From Hyparrhenia diplandra (taxonomy: Eukaryota; Streptophyta; Magnoliopsida; Poales; Poaceae), in contig JADLZK010001163.1 in NCBI GenBank assembly GCA_015847255.1, forward strand, positions 1-64,000: a stretch of 64,000 nucleotides of DNA, written 5' to 3'. Made by a program: the position numbers and the translations under genes. Below are positions 47,150 to 59,469 of the stretch, one piece after another. Position 1 is the first letter of the stretch. Each line of letters begins with the position of its first letter. A model generated the notes under the pieces. It saw only the letters and a list, made by a program, of their open reading frames with translations. It had not been told where the DNA came from and did no database searches.

Positions 47150-50100
47150 ATCATATAAGTGTAGGGCAGGCGGCACAAAAGATGTTGAGGCCGGTCTCCG
47201 ACACAATCCCGCCGCGCCCGAGCCGGTCACCGCCACCATCCCATCCGGTTAGGGTTCGCGGGGCACACCCGACGCGGAGGGTTTTTTCGGGTGGAGAGCC
47301 GCCCGGCATGGCGGGGTTCGATCGCCGCCGAGGTCGCCCGGGGGTTGTGCCGCCGGAGTTGATCGGCTTGTGCTTCAATTGCCTCCGTGACTGCCATGTC
47401 GTGGCGCGGTGCACCTTCCCGGGCGCGATGCCTATCGTGCGTCGGGGGGGCACCGTCGCGGAGGCTTGCCCATGTGTGCGGCAGGGGTGAAACGGCCATG
47501 CGAGCGGACCTCTCGCGCCTCTCTCCGCCCCGCGACGGCCCACGATCGCTTCCATTGTGGTGCCACCGCCCCACCTCCTCCACCGCCTCCACCACCACCA
47601 CCACCGCCTCCACCGCGGGAAGAGCCGCCCGCATCAACCTCGCCAAAGCTCGCCCCTAGGCGAGGAGGCTGTCGGGTGATGACGACCCGTCGCCGCCTCG
47701 ACCGGCGCAAGACGAGGGTGGGCGCGCCCCGCGACGACGAGGTCCACCCCGGGGCGGAGGTGGGCAGAATCCCGTGATGTCGAGGATCGTTGGCGGCGTG
47801 CACCCCGCCTCCCCACCCCACAATGGCGGGGGCGGCGCGGCGAGCACCCCCACCTCCGCCTCCTCCACCGGAGCGACAACCGGCTGTACACCCGGTGCGT
47901 GTGCGGCAGAGGCGCGACCACCTCCTCGGTCTCAGGATCGAACATGGGATTGGCGACTCACCACGAGTTCGACCGCGCCGACAACTTTGTTGCGTGCGGC
48001 CAGCCAGGAGCTCCGCCCCATCGTCATAGTGCCACGCTCTCGACCTGCGAGCGAGAGGAGGATATCTGGGCCGGGCTTTGGTAGGGATGGTGGGCGGCCC
48101 CCGCTCATCCGTTTCCATGTCCACCGCTGCGGTATATAATTACTGCGGTCCAGCCGACATCGGGCTGAGGGCGTCAATGTGCGACGACACGAGCGGAAGA
48201 CTTCTGGTTCGCCGGAAACATGGCGGATCGTCCAACGGCTTCTCGTGCCCCTCTTGGCACCGGGCTGACCCGCTATCTCGGGCGACCACGGCTGCGCACC
48301 TCCACGGTCAGCGCGACGCGTGCCTTCCGTTCCGCGTCTGGTGGGCATCCGCGGGTTGCCCGCGCCACGCCCGAGAATGCGATGTCCGTCAAAAGCTGTG
48401 CTTGGGCCATCTTGCACGAGAATCCGGTTGGCTCGGCCCCACAGGTGCCCCCTTGATGATGATCGTGAGTTGTTCGTTATCGCCGGTGCTGGCACCCGCG
48501 GTACATACCTAAGGAACGACTCATTAACATCCCGGGCACGATGTGGGGGCGGCGGCCAGGTGACCGGGCAGCTCTACCTCCTCACCGGCTCCGGATCACG
48601 GGGTGTCGGGGACTGCGCGGCGCGCCCCCCGAGGAGGAAGATTCTCAGCCTCGCGACGGCGTCGAATGGGAAGATGGCGGGGTGACGGAGGCGGCAGGAC
48701 GGGGGGCGGCGTCCGCGACCACCGTGGCGCCCGCGACCACCGGTGGAGCACTCCGGGGCCCAGCGCGCGACCACACACCTTCGGCCGCGGCCGTAACGCG
48801 ACTACTGGGTGTCCGGGCAGCCGCCCACATGAATTTGTCAAGGTGGGCGCCATCTCCTGCCCCTTTGGCAGAACTACGATTCTTCGGGGCCCGTTGGCGT
48901 TCGGCCCCGGAGGATCGGTGGGCACCTCCCCTCCCGCTGCAAGCACACCTGGGTCGAGGCTCCCGACTCGCCGGTCGAGCCTTCCTTGTGGAACCGGAGG
49001 GTCTCCAAACACCTCCGCCCGCGGCGCCACCCGACGCCTACACCGCTTCATCGGCAAAAGGTTATGCACGCCTTCCATGTTCGTGCTTCTCGACCGAGAG
49101 ATAGTTCGCGTGTACACCGCGGGCTTCGTCGGGGCCTTCATCAATGTCGCCCACACTTAATTCAAGACGGACGCGGACGCAAATGGGTGCAGCAACCCCG
49201 TCGATTGGTGGCGGATCTAGTGCGAGGGTGGAGCTCGGTGTTCCGCCCCACATCCCGTGGATGCAATCGGCTGATTGGTGGAGGAGGCTCGCCCAAAGAC
49301 GGAGCTCCTTTCACAGGAGGTTCCACGGCCAGGAGGTGGCTTCACAAAGACCGCCAGGAGGAGGGTCACGCCACACCGCATCGAGTGCGGGGCTGTCGGG
49401 CACCGGCGGCCCACCCCCTATGCGTTCGGGGCATTTGCGGGGGCGGAATCGACGGGCGCGCCTCGAGGGGACGCAAGCGTCGCGGCCAGCCGCGGCTTCA
49501 GTCGCCGGTTCCACCGGCGCCATCCTCGTCCGGGGTAGTATGGTCGTGCCCACGACCGTCGGTGGCTACAGACACCCGCAGCTCCACCGCTGCCCGGCCA
49601 CTCACGCCGCCCTACGACACCCCGCGGACACGCGGCCGCCCTCCATGTCGGATGTGGATGACCGTCGACTCTCTCCTGCTGCCCCTAGAGCAGCGGCTGG
49701 CGGCCTCACCACCTCGCTGCGCATCTCACGGGCCCAGCGAGAGGCGTGGGCGCCAAAGCGGAGTGTCCGTTTGGCCGCCAAGTCCTCCTTCCGGGATCCT
49801 AATCCCGAAGCGTCGGGGCTCAGCGTCCTCCAAACCCCGGACTCCACCGTTGCTAAGAGATTCCAAGATCATTTCGGTAATGTCCCACAACACAAGCGAG
49901 AACATGGTGCAGATTCTAGTCCCCCATGGCGCTTGGCGCCGGAACCGCCTTGACTGACGACGGCGAGCTGCTAAAGCGGCGGCGGTTTTCTTCTCGGTCG
50001 CAAAATAGGTTTCTTCCTAAGTACAACTTGTTAGCTCCACCGCTTTTAGCGGTGCCTTTTGTTAGTGTGTCGCCTAGTATACCCGGCATCTCGCCCGGTT

Positions 50101-50178
50101 GTATGTCTAGGATGTAACTAAACTATCCCACTTCTCTTAATGCAAAGCGGGCAATGTCGCGGTTTCGAAAAAAAAAAG
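47150..50178 (+). mobile_element. L1-type LINE derivative with ORF1-like zinc-knuckle region but no reverse transcriptase
   Basis: A degenerate ORF1-like region starts near 47180. PPELIGLCFNCLRDCHVVAR then CTFP (about 47360-47420) contains a C-x2-C-x4-H-x4-C zinc knuckle. A second, damaged knuckle (RCLSCVGGHRR) and a long proline run (about 47568-47615) follow. Near 49720-49960 it ends with AWAPKRSVRLAAKSSFRDPN, then NVPQHKR, and after a frame slip ENMVQILVPHGAWRRNRLD and a stop. This resembles plant LINE ORF1 tails. A non-coding 3' region leads to gcgggcaatgtcgcggtttcg and a poly-A run at 50168. No endonuclease or reverse transcriptase lies between, so it is non-autonomous or internally deleted. 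Several frameshifts are present. Target duplication not found. Confidence 0.78.
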
Positions 50179-50916
50179 GCCGCAACTATGGCGAGGCGTG
50201 GATACAACGGCGAGGTCGGTCAATAGAGGGGCAACCTGACGAGACGGGGACGTGAGAGATACCGAGGCAAGGAGGCAAGGTCGAGAGAAAGGAGACAGTA
50301 GTGATGCGTGGAGCTAAAGTAAAAAAAAAACAAAGATGCTTGACTGGTGATATTCCTCATTGATTGATTGTTTATTGTTGGCCTTGAATTTAACAAAAAT
50401 TGCAGGATGAGGTGTTTATAGACTACGTAAATTCACAGGTATGTTGAATATTTCATTAAATTTGTTGATTCTTTGATGCTATAATTGGAAGTGGAAGTCA
50501 AAATGTGCGCCCCTGGCACTCCGGGTTTGTAAGAGAGTCCTTGCGCTATGGTATAGATGAATGAAATTGATTACTCAAGGAGAAGATACCCAAGATAATT
50601 TAGAATATGTATGTGTTTTTTTTAGCATTATGTCGCGTGTAATAAAAATATAACAATGTAAATGAAAAACTGTTGCTTTCATGACAAAACAAGATAGAGA
50701 TGCTAAAGTTTTTAGACAACACTATATTTTTCTTCCTTTTTGCAATGCACGGGCACTTTTACTAATACTCATCCTAAGGTATTGTTGGACGATAAAATGT
50801 CATAGGTAGTAAGCAGCGATAATGTTTCACGTTTCTTTTTATTTCCTTTTATTTTTTCTCCATTTCCTCCTCCTCCTGCTGCTGCTAGAGGCTACTTGAT
50901 CAGTTGAACATGGTAG
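50179..50916. other. No gene seen; possible old Helitron 3' end
   Basis: AT-rich sequence. At about 50741-50762 the phrase tgcaatgcacgggcacttttacta resembles the 3' end of the Helitrons further right, but the CTAG terminus is lost and no 5' end was found. Confidence 0.35.
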
Positions 50917-50919
50917 TAA

Positions 50920-51149
50920 GAGCCTCTTTGGCACGGCTCTCAGGGCTCCGGCTCCTACACTGTTTATGCACTGTAGCAGCGAGAGCAGGAGCCAGAGAAG
51001 CTCAAAACCAGGCTCCGCCCGGCTCCTAAACTGTTCATGCGCTGTCAGTGAGAGAAGGGGAGGAGAGAGGAAAACGGCTTTTAGGTACAGTGTTGCTACA
51101 GTGCCACGCCGAGGAGCCGGAGCCGGTGGCTCCTGCTGCAAAGAGGCCC
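50920..51149. mobile_element. Tourist-like MITE with GC-rich interior
   Basis: A 230-bp element with inverted ends gagcctctttggcacggctc and tgctgcaaagaggccc, flanked by TAA at 50917-50919 and 51150-51152. The interior repeats gctcc/ggagc motifs (ggctccggctcctacactg; gaggagccggagccgg), forming a strong hairpin. The TWA target and ends suggest PIF/Harbinger. Confidence 0.82.
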
Positions 51150-51207
51150 TAAATTTGCATTGCTGCACTGCTAATCTGCTATTTTGTGAACCAGTGTCGA
51201 ACTCCCT

Positions 51208-51560
51208 TTTTTTTTGGAAAGTTAAAATTTTTTGGAGAAGTTAAAATTTTGGAGAAAATCAGATTATATTAATTTGCACCATGAAAGATTGGGAAAATTA
51301 TCTGGACATCATAGGCGTATCCTCATCAAACACACTGGTGTTGTTAGATGGTACTACCCTTCTTCCTAGGTATTTTTTTTCTTGTTTTTTTTGGAAAGTT
51401 AAAATTTTTTGGAGAAGTTAAAATTTTTGGAGAAAATCAGATTATATTAATTTGCACCATGAAAGATTGGGAAAATTATCTGGACATCATAGGCGTATCC
51501 TCATCAAACACACTATGGTGTTGTTAGATGGTACTACCCTTCTTCCTAGGTATTTTTTTC
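51208..51560. repeat. Recent tandem duplication, 178-bp period
   Basis: Two nearly identical head-to-tail copies share ttggaaagttaaaattttttggagaagttaaaa, gcaccatgaaagattggg, cataggcgtatcctcatcaaacacact and cttcttcctaggtattttttt. They differ by only a few bases and small indels, so the duplication is young. No coding frame. Confidence 0.9.
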
Positions 51561-51622
51561 TTGAATACCATACAACATAATTCCCTCTCGCGAATATGGA
51601 TAATTCCCGCACTTTTCTTTAA

Positions 51623-52794
51623 CTAGCAAAATATGCCCGTCGCGTTGCACGGGACGTGGAGTGGGGACGTATGTGTAATTTGTGTAATTTATTTTCCCAC
51701 ATTTCCTATCTAGTCCAGTCAGATGAGTATCAGCGGTTGATCGTTTTTACATTTCGGTCTACTATTTGTTGGAAGCCAGAGCTTATCCTCCTCCTGGATT
51801 GGTGGTCGTCGTTGCCAAACTGGCCAGGTAAGAAGAAATCAGATCCTGTAAGCAAAGAAAGAAAATAAATTTCATCCTTGTACATGTCCATTAGACATAT
51901 CATTGGATGGCCACCCAGACTGCAAATCGGAAGCGAATCAAAGTAAAGTTTACACCATCTAGAAATTAATTAAGGACCCGGTAGCTGAGTTACTTGATTG
52001 TATGGTGTGCATATTTTGGACTGTTATCACATCTTTCAGTTAATTTCCCAAAGGAAAAGGCATATGTGCTGAAGTTACAACAGTCAACTTGTTAGTAATT
52101 AAATAGTACAATAAAAGGCATTGTCTGCTGAAGATAAATGTTTTAGCACTCTTTTTTAGTAATTAAATAAAGGTACCTAATTAATATTAATATGAGCTAA
52201 AGATAAATAAAAAAATATGTATAATACAATTTATGTTGTATGTACACACATATTCTAGTGGTTAGTGATCCAGTCGTAGTGGCCGAAAAGACATAATGCA
52301 TAGCTGATTAGCTGCAGCTCGATGATAAAGTAAAGGCATAAAAATACTCACCACATACTCTGAAGCCGTGGAGGTTTTGAGAACTGGAGGTGGTCTGCCG
52401 TCAGCTTCAAGATGAAGATTCAATAGCAGTAGTCTAGGCCTGGACATCGGACAGGAGCAAAGGTAGCAGCCGCTGGCTGCCGCCCGAACAATCAGTGGTG
52501 CTGCCGCCCGCAGCCGCCGGCTGTCTGCCTCTGTCATGGCCTGCTCGCTGCAGCCGCCGTGAGGAACCCTCCGAGATCAGGATGTCCCAACGATTCCCTA
52601 GTGCCAACTTTATTTTCGGATATGATTGGACTCTAATTCCATAAACAAGACGGAGCAGGCCGATGGGCCTCCTCAGGTTGAAGCCGAGGCCGTGTCCTGC
52701 AGGGACAAGAGTCCCGGTAGGTTAACATTAGCTTAAGCGGGCAGACGGAAATTTTGTGGTCAAGAAATTTTCTCTCTTTATTAGTAGGCATAGA
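51623..52794 (-). mobile_element. Non-autonomous Helitron (minus orientation)
   Basis: On the minus strand the 5' end is TCTATGCCTACTAATAAAG (from 52794) and the 3' end is CCCGTGCAACGCGACGGGCATATTTTGCTAG (to 51623). The latter gives a short hairpin before CTAG. The element lies between A and T as expected for Helitron insertion. It is 1172 bp long, with no Rep/helicase coding. Confidence 0.85.
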
Positions 52795-52929
52795 TTTCTC
52801 TATATGTCCTACACATTCCTATACAGTGGTGATCCATGCAAATCTCGATACAACATGTGGGGCATTCATCTCCTAATTCTTAGTGACTAATATTCTAATC
52901 TATTTATATTTCTTCTTCATACTCGGAAT

Positions 52930-53763
52930 CCTCCTAAAGATTTCCGCTGCCCAATGTCTTTCAAACTGATGAGAGATCCGGTAATTGTTTCAATGGGACA
53001 GGTGAGGCTTCACATTATCACCCTTTTATTGGTCATGCATTACAAATCTCTCTTTTAAACTGTCATGTATAATTTGCCAGCTGCTGACAGGCTGCTAACA
53101 AATTTCGTCAACCTATATGAGAATGCTTTCATTCAAAGGTGGATCCACTGTGGTAACCGAACCTGCCCAAAAACTCAGTAGAAGCTCCAGAATCTTGCAT
53201 TGACCCCAAACTATGTGCTTATAGAAGTTTGATATTCCAGTGGTGTGTGAGGAAAAGGGGATTGAACCACGTAGGAGATCTAAAAGTGATGGTTCTCCTC
53301 TTGTGGTTGGTGGCGACAGAACAGCAAGCAATTGAAGCATTAGTTTGCAACCTCTCTAGCATTTCATTAGATGAACGGAAACCTGCTGCAGCTGAAATAA
53401 GATCTTTGGCCAAGAAAAGTACTGATAACCGTATACTTCTAGCAGAATCTAGTGGTATATTAGATGAACGGAAATCTGCTGCAGCTGAAATAAGATCTTT
53501 GGCCAAGAAAAGTACTGATAACCGTATACTTCTAGCAGAATCTAGTGGTATATACCCACTCTATGGCTCTAGTGAAACTTCTGTCGTCAAAAGACCTGAA
53601 AATCCAAGAACATGCAGTTACAGCTCTTCTGAAGCTCTCCATATATGATCAGAACAAGGAACTGATAGTGGCTGCTGGTGCCATTGTCCCAATCATACAA
53701 GTGCTCAGGATGGATAGCATGGAAGCAAGAGAGAAAATGCAGCTGCAGATATTTTCAGTTTGA
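52930..53763 (+). pseudogene. Plant U-box/ARM-repeat E3 ubiquitin ligase pseudogene (SPL11/PUB13-like)
   Basis: The U-box starts PPKDFRCPMSFKLMRDPVIV and SMGQ, followed by a GTGAGG donor at 53002. The second U-box exon (from about 53118) encodes YENAFIQRWIHCGNRTCPKT, a TAG in place of the expected Gln codon, then LALTPNYVL. ARM repeats follow: IEALVCNLSSISLDERK, EIRSLAKKSTDNRILLAES and, after a frameshift near 53555, LVKLLSSKDLKIQEHAVTAL up to AGAIVPIIQVLR. The frame ends early at 53763. A 93-nt, 31-codon segment (LDERK..ESSGI) is duplicated in tandem, in frame, at about 53368-53460 and 53461-53553. The kept intron position rules out a processed copy. The N-terminal UND region and most ARM repeats are missing. 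Confidence 0.88.
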
Positions 53764-54616
53764 ACATGTTCAGCATCCTACATATGAAAACGTGTACAGA
53801 AGATGTTCCAGTTGAGAAATAAGCCTTATTTTTGAACTTGAACATCTTCTTACACCTTGTTCATATACGATGTTGTCATGTGAACTTAAACATTTTATGT
53901 AATTGTGAACTTATTATTGTGTATGTGTGCAATTGAATTAATGAGGCCTCAATTATAATTGTGGATTTTATATGCATTTTAAATAGTCATTGTGATGTTT
54001 GTCAAATATATATATATAAAAATAATGATACCATGTTTGAAAATATTTAATGTATACCATTTTGGGAAATTATTGATATTAAGCAACATGAAAACAATAT
54101 ACAATACACTGTCCTATTTCATTCAGCCATGGGCAAAAATAATCATTTTGCATGTAACTTAACCTGTTGCCTCGTCAACTGACGGAAGGGCCAAGAAACC
54201 AAACAAAACTCAACTTTGTGCCAAATAGCTAAGTTCCACGAAAAATAAGCCAAGAAACTAAGAGGCCTTTTTTAGGACCAAAAAAATAATTTTCATGTAT
54301 ATATTTTGACTAAGAGGCCTCCATCTATCTAAGAAACTAAGAGGCCTCATCTATCCAAGAAACTAAGAGGCCTCCATCTATCCAAGAAAGAATGAACTAT
54401 GCATTACGTACCAGTTAAAGTGGTTTAAGTTCGGGGCGGATCTACAGGAAGGCATACCGTGCAATCCCAGCATGTATGATACGTATATGCATTGTATATC
54501 TGTGAAAAAATTCAAAGAAACTTACCTTCTATTTTGAACAACTTCAAGAGAAATTTCAGGAAAACTTACTTGGAAGAGGACGGTTAGGGGGCGGCTAGCT
54601 ACCACCTGGTCAGACA
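53764..54616. repeat. AT-rich spacer with a short minisatellite
   Basis: From about 54245 to 54390 a unit of roughly 28 bp (aagaaactaagaggcctccatctatcc) is repeated three to four times with small variations. The remainder is AT-rich with a short TA microsatellite near 54009. No gene seen. Confidence 0.75.
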
Positions 54617-55445
54617 TCAGCCTGGGCACTTTTTCCGAAAACCGAAAACTGAACCGAACGAACGAAACCGAACCGAAATATCGGTTTTTCGTTTTCGGTT
54701 CGGGATCGGATTTTCGGTTTCAACTGTTCGGTGTTCGGCTTTGGGATCGGTTTTACGGGCCAAACCGAACCGAATTCTGAAAAACCGAAGTTGTCACGGC
54801 CGGCCCACAATTCCAGTCCAGCCCAACAAAGCCATAAGCGGCCCAAAGGCTTACCCGTCGCCAATTGCCGAGCACCTCTTTCGCCCTCACTTTCGTCCGG
54901 CGTCGGACCCGACTCCCGCTCCCATCTCCTAACCCTAGCGGGCGGTGGTGGCGAGTGGCTTAAGCGGCGGCAGCGTATACGGCTAGCGCGGCCGGGCGCA
55001 GCAAAGAGCGGCAGGGCGGCAGCAGAGGGCGCAGCGCCAATCCGGCGGCCCGCGGGCGGAGAGGCGGCAAAGAGCCGCGCGCGCAGCGGCGGCAGAAGCG
55101 GCTTCGCCAGCCGGAGCATCGGGGAAGCGGCGGGTGGCGCTACTGGCCGAATGGCGGCGGCGGCGAGTCCGCGAGGCAGCGGCGGCGCCGCTGGCCGAAG
55201 CGGCGGGCGGGGGCATGGCGCTGGGGCGCGGCGCGCGGAAGCAGCGGGGAGCAGCGCCGGCTCGGCTGTCCCTCTTCAACATCGGTTTTTTGGTAAAACC
55301 GAAAAACCGAAAATGAAAATCAAAACCGAAACCCTCGGTTTTTGGATTTGTAGGGAACCGATCGGTTTGCAAGTTCTGGAAACCGAATTTTTTTACCGAA
55401 CCGAACCGAACCGAATTTTTCGGTTTTTACCGATGCCCAGGCTGA
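54617..55445. mobile_element. hAT-superfamily element, non-autonomous, with GC-rich interior
   Basis: Ends are TCAGCCTGGGCAC and GATGCCCAGGCTGA, with a perfect 8-bp target duplication gtcagaca at 54609-54616 and 55446-55453. An 8-bp duplication and short inverted ends define hAT transposons. Subterminal regions are packed with aaccgaa/ttcggtt motifs (54640-54790 and 55285-55430). The 480-bp core (about 54790-55270) is strongly GC-rich, unlike the flanks, and has frames on both strands up to 250 codons without known domains. A captured gene fragment is possible. No transposase is present. Confidence 0.92.
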
Positions 55446-55453
55446 GTCAGACA

Positions 55454-55694
55454 CAATGCGTGTGCCTACCAGGCGTGGCCTAATGTTCTTTCGTGAGCTT
55501 TTTTCTACTAGCTGACCAGAGTAGCATTAGTTAGGTCTAATAAAACCAACAAAAGCTGACATCAGCATATTTCATGGTTTTTCACATTTAAAAAGGTCAT
55601 ATCTCCTAAATTAAGTATTTAAATAAAAATCCGATTTCACCATCGTGTTCCTTACAATAAATCCTTCAAAACAAGACCCTCACATGTATATATT
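55454..55694. other. AT-rich spacer
   Basis: Short non-coding spacer between the hAT target duplication and a Helitron 5' end. Confidence 0.5.
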
Positions 55695-57404
55695 TTATAC
55701 CTACTAATAAAAGAGAAAATTTCCGTCGTCCACCCTATCCTTTCGTCCAGCCTTCCCAATTATAAACGAAAATTTGTTTCAGGCGTCCGTCGTCCGTTTA
55801 TTCGTGTCTGGTGTCCAGACTTCCTGCTTCTCCCGCTCTGATATATTCTTGGTATGGAAAGATAATGGGAGAAGAAAAGAAGAAATTGAATCCAAATCCA
55901 AATCCAAATCGAATCGAAAAAAAAAAGGAGCTCTAAATGGAAACCACGAATTCTCATGAGTCCAACTCAGATAGAAGAAGAATTCCAAGCTGACTGAAAA
56001 GGAGGGCTCCCCAAATCGACCCAAATTGACTCAAGTACAAGTCGTCAATAGAATCCTAATTTGACCAGAAATCACACCTTAAAGCAAATACAACCGGTAA
56101 ATAAATTGGGCCATCGACCCAAGCTGCTCCTCCACTTGGTCCACAACTGATTGGGGATCCCGTGCACGCGGCCGGCGCAGATCACGCCATCGCCAGCGCG
56201 GACCGAACTCGCGCGACCGCCATCGCTGACGCGGACGGAGCTCGGCGGGACTGTGACCACGCCGCGGCGGCGCGCCTGAAACACCGCCACCTGGAAGTCC
56301 TCCCCAAGTCCCAACGCCAGTGACGTGGCCGACGCCGCTGGCTGCCCTCAGATGCAGAGAGCGCGCGCTTCAGTGTTTGTGCTGGGCACACCTACGTGAG
56401 CGCCATCATCAAGCCGAGCGCTCGCCACGAAAGGGGCCGCCTGCCGCCGAGCATGCGAGGTCGCCTGCCCGCTCACAACACACGCCACCGCTAGGAGTCT
56501 AGATCAGGTAGTACGTGGAACTGTGGAAGCCTGAACGAGTGAGGAACCTACAGGGTGAAACCGAGAAAGAGATAAGGTTGGAGTGCTTTAGTCCTTTCTT
56601 GCGGAGGCTTTAAAATATGGTGAAGGTAAAATCACAATTACAAATTAAAATAGAGGTAGAGCCAATAAAATTCTTTATTTTATTGTTGGTTGTGTTCATT
56701 TTTCTACTTGTGCCTGGGATTTTTTTTTTGGGTTGCAGGGTTTTCTCCAAACATGAATTTGTGTACAAATAGTTTATGATTTTTCTGGTGCAACACATCA
56801 GCATATTTCTATTTTCTATATATATGTATACACGCTAACTAATAATCTATACCTAATACCAAATCCAAAACGGTTTGTTGTCCACCTTTATACATATATC
56901 TAATAAAATATCTCTCTAATTATCGATTATCAACAAACAAACGAGTCCTTAACATGTTGCAACTAATACCTTGTCGATTTTTTTTTTCATATATTAGAAA
57001 TATGTGTTTATAGGTCCAAAAAGTAAGTTGCAACTACACTATGTTCGCTTGAACTTATCAGCCCTGTTTATCGGCACAATGTTTTTCACTCATAACAAAA
57101 AACATAAGTCATCTTATGAGCTGCAGAAACCATCAGCCTGCTTTAACTGAATTAACATATATATATACTATGAAAATAAGAGTATTTCATTTCATGATAT
57201 ATTTATGATTAGATATGTCTGTGTGCTTCGCAACATGACAAAAAGTATAATATCAAAATAACATTTTTGAACCTGATACAAACTTAATATTGCACTGTTA
57301 TACTAATACCAATATTAATTTATAATATGCATGACATATTCATCATTTTTCATGAATATTTAGTAATGTTTTCTCCCGTTGCAACGCACGGGCATGTTTG
57401 CTAG
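55695..57404 (+). mobile_element. Non-autonomous Helitron A
   Basis: Starts with the eroded 5' motif ttatacctactaataaaagag and ends CTCCCGTTGCAACGCACGGGCATGTTTGCTAG, with a hairpin (CCCGT..ACGGG) just before CTAG and a T after it. About 1.7 kb. A GC-rich part at 56150-56500 differs in composition from the rest and could be captured genic DNA, but I recognise no protein in it. No Rep/helicase. Confidence 0.82.
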
Positions 57405-58059
57405 TTGACAAAAAAAGAACATTTATACGCTAAGAGAAGTAGTTGGATTTTACAGAACATCGCATAAACGCGGCTCAAACATCGCAAAAAACATGCTAGA
57501 ACATCGCACAAACGCACTAGGAGACCTATTATTTTTAACCACATAAATAATCGGATTTTTACAGAACATTGGAAGAAACACTCCAGAACATTGGAAGAAA
57601 CACACTTATATTTTATTATTATGTTTGTTGCCTATGGACACGGTTGTCAACTATGAGAAGAATAACTTGTATAGTTAAATCGTCAAATATTGGATAAATT
57701 AGAAAAATAAAAACCTAGTCTTGATACACAAATTTAAGCACATAATCTACACTAAGTTATTATATATTGAAACTCTTAGACCGGCCCCGTATGCGTAATT
57801 GCTGGCTCCAGTTCAATCTCTATCAGTAAAGGGACATCGTGCTAAAGAACAGCACTGCAGTTCTCTTTATTTATTTTTCAATATATTATCTTGTGGTTTA
57901 GTACGGCAAGACGTTCATATCGACTAGTACACCTAATAAGTCCTATAAACGAGCACATGTTCGTTTATGCTCACGCACATGCACAGAACTTTCTTTACTT
58001 CAAAAAGTCAGTCCACTTTTCCAAGCGTCCCATTCAGATTGAGCGTTATTTTTTTCTAA
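57405..58059. other. AT-rich spacer between Helitrons
   Basis: No gene. Contains a small repeat of acagaacat(c/t)g..a-type phrases near 57455-57600. Confidence 0.4.
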
Positions 58060-59465
58060 TCTATACCTACTAATAAAAGAGAAAAATTCAGTCCCACCTC
58101 CTTTTTCACCGAGCTTTTCACCGGCTTTTTCACCGGGCTTTTCACCTCCTTTTTCTGCCGGGCCTTTTTCTATACTAATAAAGAGAGACAGTCCCACCTT
58201 TTTTCTTCACCTCTTTTTTTCAACCACTTTCCACCACGTTGGTACGACTAAAAAGCCCATGAGCGATATAGCACGAGGCGAGCCCAAAGACCATGTCACA
58301 ACAAGTCGTCATGATCGGTGCGGGAGATCGGAGCTGTTTAGTCTCACCTCGAAAAAGGAAAGTAGAGAGGCGGTGGAGGCGAGTACAAGATGCGAGGGGG
58401 GTGGCTACGCATCGGAACCATCTTTGCGCCTCGGCTATTGACGTAGCTTTTGAGGTTCGAGGCACGTCACCTATTTTTCCGTCTGCCGATGTTCTTCCGC
58501 TCGTATAGAGTCCATGAAGAGATATTTGCATGCCCCCGTGGAAAGCTTTCCCGAGACCGAACCAAGGTCGCACCCGAACCAAGGTCGTTGCATGCCTATA
58601 AGTGCATAGCGTCGGTGCAGTCCTAAACTAAGCCCGAGAACCAAGCGAGGGCCACAAATACGGATCCCATCGGTCTTCAAACAAATACGTACTTTTTGCC
58701 TTTTTTGTTGGCTATAAAAAACAATCGTTTACCAATGACTTCAGAGGTCTTTGAACGACATATCTCTCAGGCAAGTCTCATCTCTCTTTTTTCCTTTCAT
58801 AGATGTAGAAGATTAAAAACGCAAAAAAAAAAAAAAAAGCATTCAACATTTACAAGTTTTCACCAAAAAAAAAATCCGGATCCAACATTTATATCAGTTT
58901 TGATTACTCCCTCCTATAATTTTATAGCCACAACCTCTACTAATGGACAGAAGAAACCAAACTAGCAGAGGTAAATACTCACATGCGATAGATAGAAAAA
59001 AAAAAAAAAAACAACACAACATATAGGCTTTGAACTTCTTATACCTTTGACTGATGATGACGAATAAATATTTCTACCATAAATTTATTAATGTATTAAA
59101 AAGCAAAACTCATATTATTATAGTCTAAATGTAGTCGATTGTCCAAAAACAAATTGTGAAAGTATGAACCAGTGGCATCCTCTGCGAAAAGTATGGAAAA
59201 TTGAGAGTGACCTTGTGTCATAATCATCACACATAGTAGCTCTTGATATCAATATAACTAATTCCATGATAATTGAGTTACAAATCTTTACATGTGTAAA
59301 AAAGAATTTATAAAATTTAATATTGATTTTACCTATTTTCATTAATTTTATTTATGAGCACAATTTTTGTGCTTAGCAATGCAAGAAAAATTTTATGATG
59401 CCCTTATTCTAATTGAGTGCATAACATTTTTTTCTCCCGTTGTAATATACGGGCATATTTACTAG
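58060..59465 (+). mobile_element. Non-autonomous Helitron B
   Basis: Begins TCTATACCTACTAATAAAAG after an A (58059) and ends CTCCCGTTGTAATATACGGGCATATTTACTAG before a T (59466), with the 3' hairpin weakened by mutation. A second copy of the 5' terminus (tctatactaataaagagag) lies at 58169, after a short stretch of repeated 'tttttcaccgggc' phrases, and is again followed by cagtcccacc. Interior frames show no known protein. Confidence 0.85.
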
Positions 59466-59469
59466 TTAA

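Noticed and set aside
48986..49957. 323-codon plus-strand open frame
   Set aside because: Part of the degenerate LINE ORF1 region, where frames switch. Only its last 20 or so residues match the expected tail, so it is not an independent gene.
54245..54390. CRISPR-like spacing of repeats
   Set aside because: Units are contiguous variants of one 28-bp minisatellite in plant DNA, with no unique spacers.
54731..55483. 250-codon plus-strand open frame
   Set aside because: Spans the hAT interior and both subterminal repeat zones and runs beyond the element, so it is compositional.
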